From positions 292,411-356,410 of the forward strand of contig NW_005202237.1 in assembly GCF_000372725.1 (NCBI RefSeq): a DNA stretch of 64,000 nucleotides. The letters run 5' to 3'. A program made the translations under genes and the position numbers. Position 1 is the first letter of the stretch; each line of letters opens with the position of its first letter. The notes beneath the pieces were generated by a model, which did no database searches, was not told the DNA's origin, and was given only the letters and a program-made list of their open reading frames with translations. This DNA is from Emiliania huxleyi CCMP1516. Its lineage: Eukaryota; Haptophyta; Isochrysidales; Noelaerhabdaceae. Of the stretch, positions 1 through 10,327 are shown one piece after another.

Positions 1-2
1 TC

Positions 3-827
3 GCGTGCCTGCAGGCGGTGCTCGAGCACTGCGCACAGCACGCCTTCTCGCCCGCGAGCGGCGACACGCTCGTCGTCTGCGTCGGCGACGGCCGCACGCC
101 GCGCACGGCGGCCCTGGTGGCGATGCGTTCGCGGTGGGACTGCGTGTCCATCGACCCGGCGCTAGCTGGCCTCGAGCCGCCGGCCGCCGGAGAAGAGGGG
201 GAGGGCGGCAGCGGCGATGGCGGCAGCAGTGGCGGCGGCGAGTGCGACAGCCGCTGCGGAGAGTGCAGCGACGGGGACCCCGCCGCCGAGCCTCTGGCGC
301 GGCTCGAGAAGGTTGCGCAAGCGCGGCGGGGCGGCGGCGGAGGCGGCGCGCCCAAGCCGCTTCCGGTGCCCAAGGAGCTGAGGCACGCCAACCTGCTCTC
401 CCAGGAGGCGAGCGACGCAGCGCGCGCGCAGCGGGCGCGGCTGCGGACGGAGCTCCGCTCGATCGCGCGGCTGCGGCTGCTGTCGTGCCGAGCCGAGGAG
501 GCTGCTGTCTGGGTGGCTGCGCGCGTCACCTCGGTGGTTGTGATGCTTCCGCACGCGCACGTCACGCCCGACGAGGCGCTCGGCTGCCTGCGCTTCGGCG
601 GCGAGCGAGAGCGGGGGTCGGCCGTCCCGGCCATTGCGGTGGTGCAGCTCCCTTGCTGCGGCTACGTCTGGCACGGCACCGCTCTGGGGCAGCCGCCCGA
701 CGTCGAGAGGCTGGACGGGCGGATCTGCGCCGCAGCGCGGACGGTGCGGGTGTGGAGGGACGTGTCGGCGCACTTCAACTTTGGCGCCTCCGCGCGCGGG
801 CTGGGCGCGAGGACCGCGGGAGGGTAG
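3..827 (+). CDS. 3' part of an unknown protein with a methyltransferase-like motif
   Basis: The frame is open from the left edge, so the true start lies outside the window; the stop is at 825-827. Near the start it reads LVVCVGDGRTPRTAALVA followed about ten residues later by SIDP. This resembles a glycine-rich nucleotide- or SAM-binding loop followed by an acidic strand end. A low-complexity Gly/Ser/Glu stretch and a Lys/Arg-rich helix-forming segment come next. The last third contains a beta-strand-like VVVMLPHAHV and an LPCCGYVWHG motif. I do not recognise a named family. A Rossmann-fold methyltransferase-like protein is an inference from the loop only. No intron is needed in the visible part. 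The GC-rich antisense frames that are also open here are shadows. Confidence 0.55.
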   Translation, partial: ACLQAVLEHCAQHAFSPASGDTLVVCVGDGRTPRTAALVAMRSRWDCVSIDPALAGLEPPAAGEEGEGGSGDGGSSGGGECDSRCGECSDGDPAAEPLARLEKVAQARRGGGGGGAPKPLPVPKELRHANLLSQEASDAARAQRARLRTELRSIARLRLLSCRAEEAAVWVAARVTSVVVMLPHAHVTPDEALGCLRFGGERERGSAVPAIAVVQLPCCGYVWHGTALGQPPDVERLDGRICAAARTVRVWRDVSAHFNFGASARGLGARTAGG

Positions 828-1849
828 CGTTGGCCGTTCTCTCCGTTGCGTCTTGCGTGATACACACACACAGTACTGGGCTGGGTTTTTAGGCATTGTG
901 GGGTTGGCACTCCCATCGACCCTCATGACCTCCTGCGGTCTCTGAGATGGACACCAGTGGGTGTGGGACCACAGCCAGGATACACTCGAAGGCTGGGTAA
1001 GCAGTAGAGGTCGATACTCGACGCGTACCACATGGTCTGTGTCGCTGTCGGCACGCTGTCGACAGGATGTCGAGCGACACCGGTGGCAGTGCCACCCAGG
1101 AGTGGTCGGTCGGTCTCCCGTCATGAGAGAGCCACCATGTGATCCGTATGATGATTCCTGACAACCGCCTCAGTCAACGTTCGTCACAGTTCCCGCTCTG
1201 AGAGGAGCTGCGGGTCAGTTCGACAGCTGGAGCTGTGTCGCCGGCGTGCGGCGGCCTGCCTCCAGAGGTGCCTCTGAGGTGGACATTTTTTGGTCACCGT
1301 GAGAGAACGCGTTCGAATTTTCACTCCGGAATTTCAACTGAGCACGCGCACCGGCCAGGGCTACAATAGTGCCAGTGAGGCGGAGGCGCGAGTCGGAAGG
1401 CCGCGACCGTGAGTTGGTCCCAACACTTTCCTACAATCGCTGTGAACCCAGCCACGTATATTCGGAAATGACCTATCTTAGATTGCGCGGCGCACCTCGA
1501 GCTCGGACGACGACGAGCGGCGCGTGTGGCGTGACACGTGACACGCGTCATTTCAGGCCGGACGTCTGCCTCAGACGCTCAGCGAGGAGTGAGCAGTGAC
1601 GAGTGCGTGTGCGTGTGCGTGTCGTCTGTCGCGGTGTCGAGGAACGAGGAACACGTCGTACGACTACGAGGACCGGGCGGGCCTTTGATCCCGCAAACAC
1701 CAATATAAAGGCATCATCAAAAAGAGACACTCCCTGAACTAGTGTGCGCGAGACTCGCGCGTTCCGACGACGACACTCGGAGCCGCGGGCCACAGCCTAT
1801 GGGCCCGCAAAGTGGGTGCTGCTGCTGGGTCGGAGGGCTTCGGTGCACA
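828..1849. other. Intergenic region between two convergent genes
   Basis: This stretch lies between the stop of the left-edge gene (plus strand) and the stop of clathrin (minus strand), so it should hold the two 3' ends. I see no homologous coding exon, RNA gene or strong repeat. There is a short TG-rich run near 1605-1625. An AATATAAA at about 1701 could be a poly(A) signal for the left gene, which is inference only. Confidence 0.5.
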
Positions 1850-4800
1850 TCAATACCCGTAGCCGCCGCCGCCGCCGTACCCTCCCATTTGCTGCGGCAT
1901 CCCGCCGCCCATGCCGCCGCCCATGCCCGCGCCGTACACCACCATCGCGTTGGGGTCGCCCGCGCCGTAGTCCGAGTAGCCCGACGCGAGCGCCTCCTCC
2001 GCCTTCTTCTTCTCCTCCGCCGCCGCCTCCTCCTTCTTCCGCTCCTTCTCGACCAGCGTGTCGAGCTTATTCGTGATCTCGCGCATAGTCTGCACCATGA
2101 AGGGCATCGCAAAGTCGTTCAGGTTGTTGCGCCAGGCGAGCTCCATCACGACGTCGGGCCGCAGCTGCGCGTAGCACGTGTAGAGCGCCGCGGCAAAGCA
2201 CGTGTTGAGCTTCTGCTCCACGAAGAAGTTGATGAGCTCCTCGGCGATGGCCGAGTCGCCCGACTCGGCCGTCGTCTCGATGGCCTCGTCCCACACCTTG
2301 TCCTTCTTGGACAGCTCCACCGACTTGGACCACTTCTTCGCGCGCTTGTAGAGCATGGCGCCGATGCGGCGGAACTGCAGCAGCGAGTGCTTCTCGCACA
2401 TCTGCGCCATCTCGACCTGGTCGAAGTTGTCGAAGGTGACGACGCCCTTGGCGAGCGCCTCGTGGTCCTCGTCCTCGACGTACAGCGCGTAGAGCGCGTC
2501 GTTCACCTCCTTGATGTTTGCGGGCTGCGTCGTAAGCAGGTACGGCTTCACGAGCGGCAGGTGGCCCGCGCGCTTCATCTGCGAGATGACGCGCACCTGC
2601 GAACGAGCGGCGGCCGGTTCACGAGGGCGCGCCGGGCGGGCGGGCGGTCTGGGCGGTCTGGGCGGTCGTTTTGGGAGGTTTGGGAGGGCTGAGGGTTCAA
2701 GCTGTTCAGTGCNNNNNNNNNNNNNNNNNNNNNNNNNNNNNNNNNNNNNNNNNNNNNNNNNNNNNNNNNNNNNNNNNNNNNNNNNNNNNNNNNNNNNNNN
2801 NNNNNNNNNNNNAAAAAAGAAAAAAAAAGAGAAAAAAAAAAAAAAAAAAAAAAAGTGGGACAAAGGGCTGCGATCAATCGAGCTCGGTACCGCTGTCTCC
2901 ACCTCCACCTCGTAGGCGAAGGCGCAACTTCGCAGAGTTAGAGGCTTGGCCAGTCATCCTGCGCACGAGCGCGCGGGCCGCAATCGCGCCCACAGCGACC
3001 GCGCCACCGACGAGCGCGAGGCGCATAATGTGCTAAACTTGGTGGTCGTCCGTCCCCTCAGCCAATTCACGGCGCTCCCGCCTTTTCCGATGAGCTACGT
3101 TCAATCTCCGTAGTCGGCCACTCCTTCTGATCAGGGACGCTCCTACCTTTCAACCTTGAGCACCTTTACTGGATAGGGTCGATTCCGCATGGTACGCGGG
3201 GGACCCCTCGATCGGACGATCGTCTCTCGCCCTCTCTCACTGGGCGGTTCATTTTCTTCTTCTTGTGTTCATTGGGTGGGTCATAAGACATAACACACAC
3301 GGTACAGGATCGAGGGCCGCCGAAGCAGTCGTTTCAACCTGTTTTGCCCGTTTGTATGCGCACCTTCTGTTCACGTACTTGATGGAGAAGCGCATTGGAC
3401 TTACTATTAGGATTTCAACGCTGTCTTTGGTCCGACAGCGGACAGGTTCGGCGCCGGCACCGCCTCGAGATATACAACGCGCCTGCGGGCAGACCCTCGC
3501 CTTGGGTCTCACTACACCTTGCGGCGCGGATGGTCTGGGACGAGATCAGGCGGGGGAGGTAGCGAGTCGGCCCATTGCGTAGGTGCATAGACGCTTGCGT
3601 GGGTGCGCAACTTCTCTTTCGGGGGGGTGGGGGGGGCGGAGGGCGGGGCGGAGCAGCATCGCACGTGGTCGACGCGCGAGGCCATCGCCTCGAGCAGCGA
3701 GTTGATCTCGAGCGGCGAGTAGTCGAGGTAGAAGGTGATGGCCTTGTAGAAGATCTCGGTGTTGGTCAGCTTTGCGATCGTGTCCTGCGGCGGGCGGCGG
3801 CGGCGGCGAGGCGGTCAGGGGGAAGCGCGCGCGGGCGGCGCGGGTGCGGGTCAGCGCGCGCCTTGAACTTGAGGTGCTCCCACGCCTCGGTCGGGTGGGC
3901 AATCATGGCGAGGGCCGCGTTGTCGAACTCGTCGTGGTGGAGGTGGAGGAAGACGAGCTCCTCCCACTGCGCATTCTCCTCGCACGCCTTGAGCATCTTG
4001 CGGATGTTGACGCGCGACCAGAAGAGCTTGACGTGCTCCATGAGCTTCTCCTCCTTGTACTTCGAGTAGAGCACGCCGAGCTCCGTGAAGATGCCCATGT
4101 GCGCGCGCTCGAGGCCGAGCCCCGCCTGTCCACAGCAAGCCGCGTGAAGTGGCTGACAGCTTTGCAGCACGCTCGAGGCCGCCCCGCCTCCATGACGGCG
4201 ATGATCTCCTCGAAGTGGCCCTTGACCTCGTACACTCCCACGAGCTCGTCCACCTGCGCGCGGCGGCGGGGCGAGGGGGGCGGTCTCGGGGCAGAGTGGC
4301 GGAGGGGCGGGCGCGGTTGGGCGGGGCCCCGCCTCGTCGGGGTTGACGATGATGTGCAGCGCGCAGATCTGCGCCAGCCGGAACTCGCCCGCCTCGACGC
4401 ACGACGCGTTGACCTCCTTCCACGTGCGCGTCGAGTTCGCCTTGCGCGCGGCGTCGACCGACGCCTGGAACTCGCCGAGCCGCACGAGGCAGGTCGCGAG
4501 GCGCGCAAAGTTGGAGATGGAGGTGAACATGAGCTTTGCGGGCACGTACATCTCCTCGGCGTAGCAGCGCTCGGCAACGTCCTAAGGCGCGGGCGGCAGG
4601 AGGCGAGGGCGTGTCTCACGAGGCGCGTGTGGGAGGTGCCTGCGGGGCGGTGCCTCGCCTGGATGCGGCCGACGTTTGGCGCCGAGATGAACTCCTCGAG
4701 CTCCGGGTGCATCTCCGCCTTTGCGTACGCGTAGATGAGCGACGTGTCGATGTGCGCCTCCTTGACCTTCTTGCGGCACATCTGCAGGTACTCGACCAGC

Positions 4801-7800
4801 TTGGCGGGCTCGTTGGCCTGCTCGGCCACCGAGATCACCGTCATGTACTCGCTCGTCTCGCCAGCCTTGATGAAGGCGTCGATGGCCGCGACGATCCCCT
4901 CGGGCGTCATCTGCGCCTTGCCGAGCATCGTCCACACCTCCGGGTCGTCAACCTTGTCGGCGAACTCGGTGGCGCGCTCGATCGAGGCGATGTAGTCGAT
5001 GAGCACCTTGGCCGCCTCGCGGTGCAGCTCCGCCTTCTTGAAGATGACGAGCGCCTCCTCGTACAGCTCCGAGCCGACGGCGATGTTTGCGATGTCGGGC
5101 ATGTCGAAGTTGGTGAGGCGGTTGATGTAGTCCATCACGCGCGTCTTGTCCGCCTTGATGGCGGTGAGGATGAGCAGGTTCTGCAGGTTCCGGTTGTCGG
5201 AGAACTCCGAGTTTTGCAGCACGATCTTCTCGAGCAGCTCGATCAGCTCGTTGGGCAGGTCGGCCGTCATGAAGGCCTTGACGGTGGTCGACACCACGTC
5301 GGGGTTCTTGGTCTCCGGGAGGGCGACCTGCACCACGGCGTCGACGAGCTGCCGCCGGTGCTCGTTCTCCTCCGTGAGGACGGTGGCCCACAGCTCGAGG
5401 TCCTGCCGCTCGACGAGGTAGCGAGCCTGGGGGGGGGGGGGGGGGGGGGAGGTTCCGCGAGGGCTCAGGGGGATGGTCCGGGAGGGGGCGAGCGCGAAAG
5501 GCCCCTGCCGCCCGGCGAGGAGGCGCGCCTGCTGCTTGAAGAGGCCGTGCCGGTTGGTCACGTCGATCAGCTCCGCGTCGCACGAGCCGCGCTTGTAGCA
5601 GAGGAAGGCGAGGTGCGGGTCGCGCTTCTCGCAGTAGGCGCCGACAACCTTCGAGTCGTAGTAGTTGTTCTGCGCGAGGTACTCCTCGGGCCGGTTGTTC
5701 ATGTCGATGTAGATCTTCATGAGCGCGTTGTGCACCGGCGCCTCCTGGACGCCCTCGTTGACGCGCGCCTCGAGCCACGGCTGCAGCAGCTTGAGCCGGT
5801 TCCGCTTCTCAACCTCCTCGACGAGCTGCTCCGCCGGCGCCATGGCGCGAACCGACAGGATGAGCGCGCGCACGAAGTCCTCGGAGCAGTCGGCGTCGAG
5901 GAGGGCGCCGGCCACCTGCGGCGCCTTCATCGGGTTGACCTTTTGCACGTAGAGCTCGATGTACTTGGACATGTTGTTCGAGTAGAGGAAGTGGGTCAGG
6001 TCCTCGACCATGTCGTACCTGTGAGACGCGACGCGTCGGGGGCGCGTCAGGCGCGCTGTCGTGATGGAGGCGTCCGGCGCAAGCCCCGAGCTGCGTCGCA
6101 CCGGTCGCAGACGTTGATGAGCGGCCGCTGGTCGGGCAGCCGCGCCTCCTTGAGGAAGTCACGCACGCGCTCGGGGTCGAAGTGCGTGTCCTCGCGCGTC
6201 ACGCGCTCGACCTCCTGCAGGTTGCCAACCTTGGCCGCCGCCTCGATGTACTTGAAGTGCACCTCCTTGTCCTCGGTCTGCGTGAGGATGGCGCCGAGGT
6301 AGTAGAATAGCCCCTCCCACGAGTTGTACGTGGCGAACCTGCGCCATGCACACGCCAAGGTCAGGGCAAGGTCAGGGCGTGGGGTGCCCCACCAAGGAGC
6401 GACAGATAAGTCGGAGTAGACGGGTCTGCGTCAGCGTCTGTCTGCGTCAGCATCTAGGCTTGGGAACATCTCGATCAGCTTGTCGGGGCCCAGCTGCTCC
6501 GAGTACTCGCGCGCCACCTGGATCACCGTCTGCAGGTTCTGCCGCATGTTTGTCCGCAGCAGGTGGTTGAGGCACTCGATCGCATTCTCGACCGACAGCG
6601 TGCCGAAAAACTTGACCAGGAACTCGGGCGGGATGAGCTCGGTGCGCATCATGGCGCGCTTCATGTCCTCGACGTTGTCGTAGTGCTCGAGCGCGCGCGC
6701 GGCGAGGCCCGCCTTCTCGCAGAGCATCGCGATGCGCGGCCGGTCGTAGTGGTGGAACATCTCGTTGGCCATGATGGCGTCGGCGACCTGCGGCGCAGAG
6801 GCGGGCGAGAGGCGAGGTGAGAGGCGAGGTGAGAGGCGGCGACGGACACCCGCCTCGGCGATGGCGGGGCGGCGGGCCTGTGGCGCCGCCATCAGGTTCA
6901 TCTCGAGCAGCCGCGTCTGCAGCGGCCCCTCCTCGGGCTTGTCCCCCTTGAGCACGTCGAGCAGGAAGGACGTAGCCTGCTGCAGGCAGTTGTGCTGCAT
7001 GAACACGTCCGCCACGACGCCGTAGTCGAGCGAGACGCCGTCGGCCGCCGCCAACTTTTGCGCGAAGTCGAGCGCGCCCTGCGGGTTGACGCGCACGATG
7101 TTCGTGAGCAGCAGCCCCCAGTCGGCCGTGTAGCCAACCTTCTGGCAGTAGACCATGATCTTGTCGAACTGCTGCGTCTCGACGAAGGACTGGATCACCT
7201 TTTGGTTTGCGGTCGCGCGCAAGTAGACGGAGAGGGCGAGCTGCGCGTCGACCATCTTGATCATGTCGCCAAGCTCCTACAGCCGAGGGGCCGCCGAGGT
7301 GGCGTCGAGGTGCGTCCGAGAGGCGCCTCTCTGACCGCGCCGCCGCAGCGCCTCGGTGCACTCGAGCTTCTCCTCGGAGATCCACTTTTGGAGGAGGGCC
7401 TGCTTGCCCTGCTGGATGACGGGGCGGGCGAGCTCGACCGACTCCATCGCGTTGAGCTTGCCCTTCTCGAGCAGCATGCCGAAGTAGGTCAGGATCGGCG
7501 AGGGCTGCCCCGGCGCCGCTGGCGCCGCCTGCGAGGGGGCGCAGGGCCGGGGGTTTGGGTTGAGCGGAGTGGCGGGAAAGGGTGGGGTGGGGGGTGGGGG
7601 GAGGTGTCGAGGCGGCGGTAAAGAAGAGGCGCATCGTCGGGACGGTACCCTCCGCGATCCCCAGCTAGCCGCCCCCGGGATATTAAGCCGTGGCTTTGAT
7701 GTCCCACCCAGTCGGAGCGCGGCGGCGCACCGGCAAACCCCGAGCGCTCGTTAAGAGTGGTGTTAGGAGTGGTGCCCGCCCCCGCATCCCTCTCCTCCGC

Positions 7801-9539
7801 AGCGACTCCCTTCTGCCCGCGGCCCCGCGCGCAGCCCCCCGCCCCTTCGGCCCTCCCCCTCGGCGGCGGGGCGGTGCAGGGAGGGGCAGGGGCAGGGAGG
7901 TGCTCGCGCCTGGAAGCGCTGGATCGTCTCCGGCGTGCGGAGGACCTGCTGCGGCGAGTCTGCGGCGAGCTTGGCCGCGCCTGTGAGGGCGGCGGAGGCG
8001 GGTGAGGGGCGGGTGGCGGCGACGGCTCGAGCGCGCACGCGTGTGGCGGCGGCGGTGGCGGTGTGTGGGTGTGTGGGTGGGGGGGTGGGTCCGAGGTTGT
8101 TGCGCGCCCTTGTAGTCTTGCGCGTTCATCAGCTGGTTGAACTGCTGCCCGAAGAGCTGCTCGGCGCCGGGGAGGTTGTTCCGGACGGCGAGCTTGAGCG
8201 CGAGGGGGTAGTTGTTGAGCTGCTTGCAGATGTAGGGCACGATGTTCGCCTCGTCCACCGTCACGCAGAGCACCTGCGCGTGGCGATGGCTGGTCCTTTG
8301 GCACGAGTCATTGTTCGCGCAGAAGCAGCGGCACGAGGCAGCGAGGCGCTGTGGGTGGTCCGCGGCAGGAGGTGGGCGCGGGAGGGGATGCGGGTGTGGG
8401 TGTGGAGAGGGAGGGGGGGGGGGGGGGGAACCTGCGCCGCCTCGGGCGGGAAGTAGATGTCCGCGTTCTTCTTGCCGAAGGGCGCAGCGCCCGGCTCGCG
8501 CGCCCCCGGCGCAACCTCGATGACGTGGAGCTTGGCGGCGGCGGCGGTCTTGGCGGCGAAGGTGAAGAGAGTGGAGTCGGAGGTGGCGCCGTCGCACTTC
8601 ATCTCGTGGAAGGCGGCCGCGTGGCCTACAGACCGCCCCGCCCGCCCGTCAGGGCGACTCACGGGCGCGGTACGACGAGGCGAGTGACGGCGATGCGCCT
8701 TCGATCGGCTGCGAAACGTTCTTCTCCTTGGAGTAGAGCTGCATCGCGCCGATGATGCGGTTGGTGCCCGGCTCGGACTTGATGCCGACCAGCACCTGCC
8801 GCCGCGCGAGGCGGGTCGGTTCCGGGAAGGCGGAGGGGGCAACAGGGGGTGGGGGGGTCGCGCTGCTCCGCGCTGTCGGCCGGCGGGGGCTGGCGGGGCG
8901 GCGAGGCGGCGGGGCGCACCATCCAGTTCTCCTTGGCGGAGGTCTTGTAGTTGATGATCTGGGTGTCGTTGAGCGTCGCGTGCCGGTCGAACATCTTGAC
9001 GGGCTCCGACTGCCCCTCCATCGACCAGTGGTAGACGGCGTTGCCCGTCACGAGCGCGACGGTCGACGGAGAGATCCACTTCCAGTAGACGACGGGCTCG
9101 GTGAGCTGGTGGGACTTCATCTTCGACTTCATCTCCATGTTGAAGATCTGAAGATAGTTGTTCGCCTTGAGCGCGATCACCTTGGACACCGGGTTCATGA
9201 TCGCCGACTCGGCTGTGATCGGCCGGCGCTGCGGCTCCGTCGGCGTCGCCATGTCGATGATCACCACCTGCACCTGCCCGTTCACCTCCTCGCGGACGCA
9301 GATGTACTTCTCGGACTCCATCGTCAGCGAGGCGAAGGAGATGAACTGCGGGTTGATGCCCACATTCGTCAGCTGGACGAGCTGCGAGGCGAGGGGGAGG
9401 AGGAGCACGCGTCAGGAGCGCCGTCGCCAGCGCTGTGCAGTGCCTTCCAGCCGCCCCCGCACTCGCGGCGCGGCGCCGCCGGTCCACCCACGCCCCGGCG
9501 CACCTCCTGAAACTTGATAGGCAGCCCTTGCGCAGCCAT
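1850..9539 (-). CDS. CHC: Clathrin heavy chain, about 17 exons
   Basis: This is the triskelion-forming coat protein of endocytic and Golgi-derived vesicles. It starts [12 protein letters not shown] at 9539. The exons, read downward, are 9504-9539, 8920-9381, 8699-8795, 8432-8625, 8108-8273, 7910-7980, 7352-7528, 6878-7276, about 6460-6787, 6102-6338, 5529-6018, 4659-5426, 4333-4581, 4188-4253, 3862-4125, 3665-3784 and 1850-2596. The N-terminal propeller, ankle/leg helical repeats and trimerisation hub can all be followed against the family. It ends in a Gly/Tyr-rich tail ([12 protein letters not shown]) and lacks the animal QLMLT motif. Ten of the fifteen resolved introns use GC donors. About 60 propeller residues expected between the exons at 8432 and 8273 are absent. 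The donor of the exon near 6460 could not be resolved. The joined protein is about 1,620 residues, against about 1,675 usually. The last intron is unusually long and carries an N gap. Confidence 0.97.
2713..2812. other. Assembly gap of 100 N inside the last clathrin intron
   Basis: Exactly 100 N, the usual placeholder for a gap of unknown size. It is followed by an A-rich run (about 2813-2854) of mostly A with a few G. The intron holding it (2597-3664) is about ten times longer than most other introns of the gene. Confidence 0.99.
2874..3026 (-). CDS. Possible small membrane ORF or foreign exon inside the clathrin intron
   Basis: A 50-codon ORF starts with ATG at 3026. It has a hydrophobic Ala/Val-rich N-terminus ([20 protein letters not shown]), then a short basic and Gly-rich tail. 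It could be a signal-anchor micropeptide. It could also be a first exon, because a GAG|GTGGAG donor-like site lies within it, or it could be sequence joined here wrongly next to the N gap. No family is recognised. It lies on the same strand as clathrin, inside the clathrin intron, so a true nested gene would be unusual. Confidence 0.2.
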   Translation of the reverse strand: MRLALVGGAVAVGAIAARALVRRMTGQASNSAKLRLRLRGGGGDSGTELD

Positions 9540-9952
9540 GACCACCTAAGCACACAGAGAAAGCATGTGGGCGGTCGTTCGACGCAGCGTGCGCAGACTT
9601 GGCAGCGCAGAGCTGTGGAGGTGGCGCCGCGAGGGTCCGGGGTCCGTCCACTGCAGGCGCGAGGCGTGGAGGTGCCCCTATGGCTTGCGGGGCGGCCCGC
9701 GGCGCACCGATGGATCACGACTTCAGACCTTGAACCTCCTCTCTCACAGCGGGCAGAGGCAGGCGCCGAAGGGCAAGGCTCTGTGTCGGTCATGAACAGC
9801 AAAAGTAACTCGGGTTTGCGCTGTTTTGGGCAGTGAAAAACGGTGTGAAGGAGAACGCAGCAAGGCCGTTCTGCTCAAACAACTTTCTCTCCAGAGAGAG
9901 AAAACTTTTTAATTCGAAAATCGAGGAGGTGGTTATCCTTGGTCTTGTTGCG

Positions 9953-10048
<96 letters not shown>

Positions 10049-10327
10049 CCGGCCGGCCGGCCGCTGCTGCCTTCTGACTGTCTGTCGCTGTCTGTCCGTA
10101 GAGATTGTGACAGAGAGTATTTGGACCAACAAAACAATGAGTTTCTTCGAGATTTTGTTGCGAGTGTCCGTGCGTGGGTGTTGTAGTCTGCTAGTCTCTG
10201 TGCTGCGACCGTGAGCCCGGGGCTGTGCTTTTTGAATGTCTTTTTAGTCCTAGTCTTAGTGAAAGAAGAAGTTAGCAAAGTTGCCGCGGCGTACGCCCGG
10301 GGGCTGAGCGTTGCTCGCTCGCCGGCG
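9540..10327. promoter_or_regulatory. Divergent intergenic region of clathrin and the MFS-like gene
   Basis: The genes on both sides point away from this stretch, so both promoters should lie here. It contains the CCTG tetranucleotide tract annotated separately and an AT-richer patch around 9880-9935. No canonical TATA box could be assigned to either gene. Confidence 0.4.
9953..10050. repeat. CCTG tetranucleotide microsatellite
   Basis: About 24 uninterrupted copies of CCTG, ending in a short GGCC run (10051-10062). Its 4-bp period gives long artificial Pro-Ala-Cys-Leu ORFs on both strands. Such tracts are length-unstable. Confidence 0.97.

Noticed and set aside
4536-6302. 588-codon plus-strand ORF
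   Set aside because: Antisense to clathrin exons; its Leu/Val/Asp/Glu/Arg pattern is the mirror of the GC-rich clathrin codons.
9953-10186. Pro-Ala-Cys-Leu repeat protein
   Set aside because: Translation of the CCTG microsatellite.
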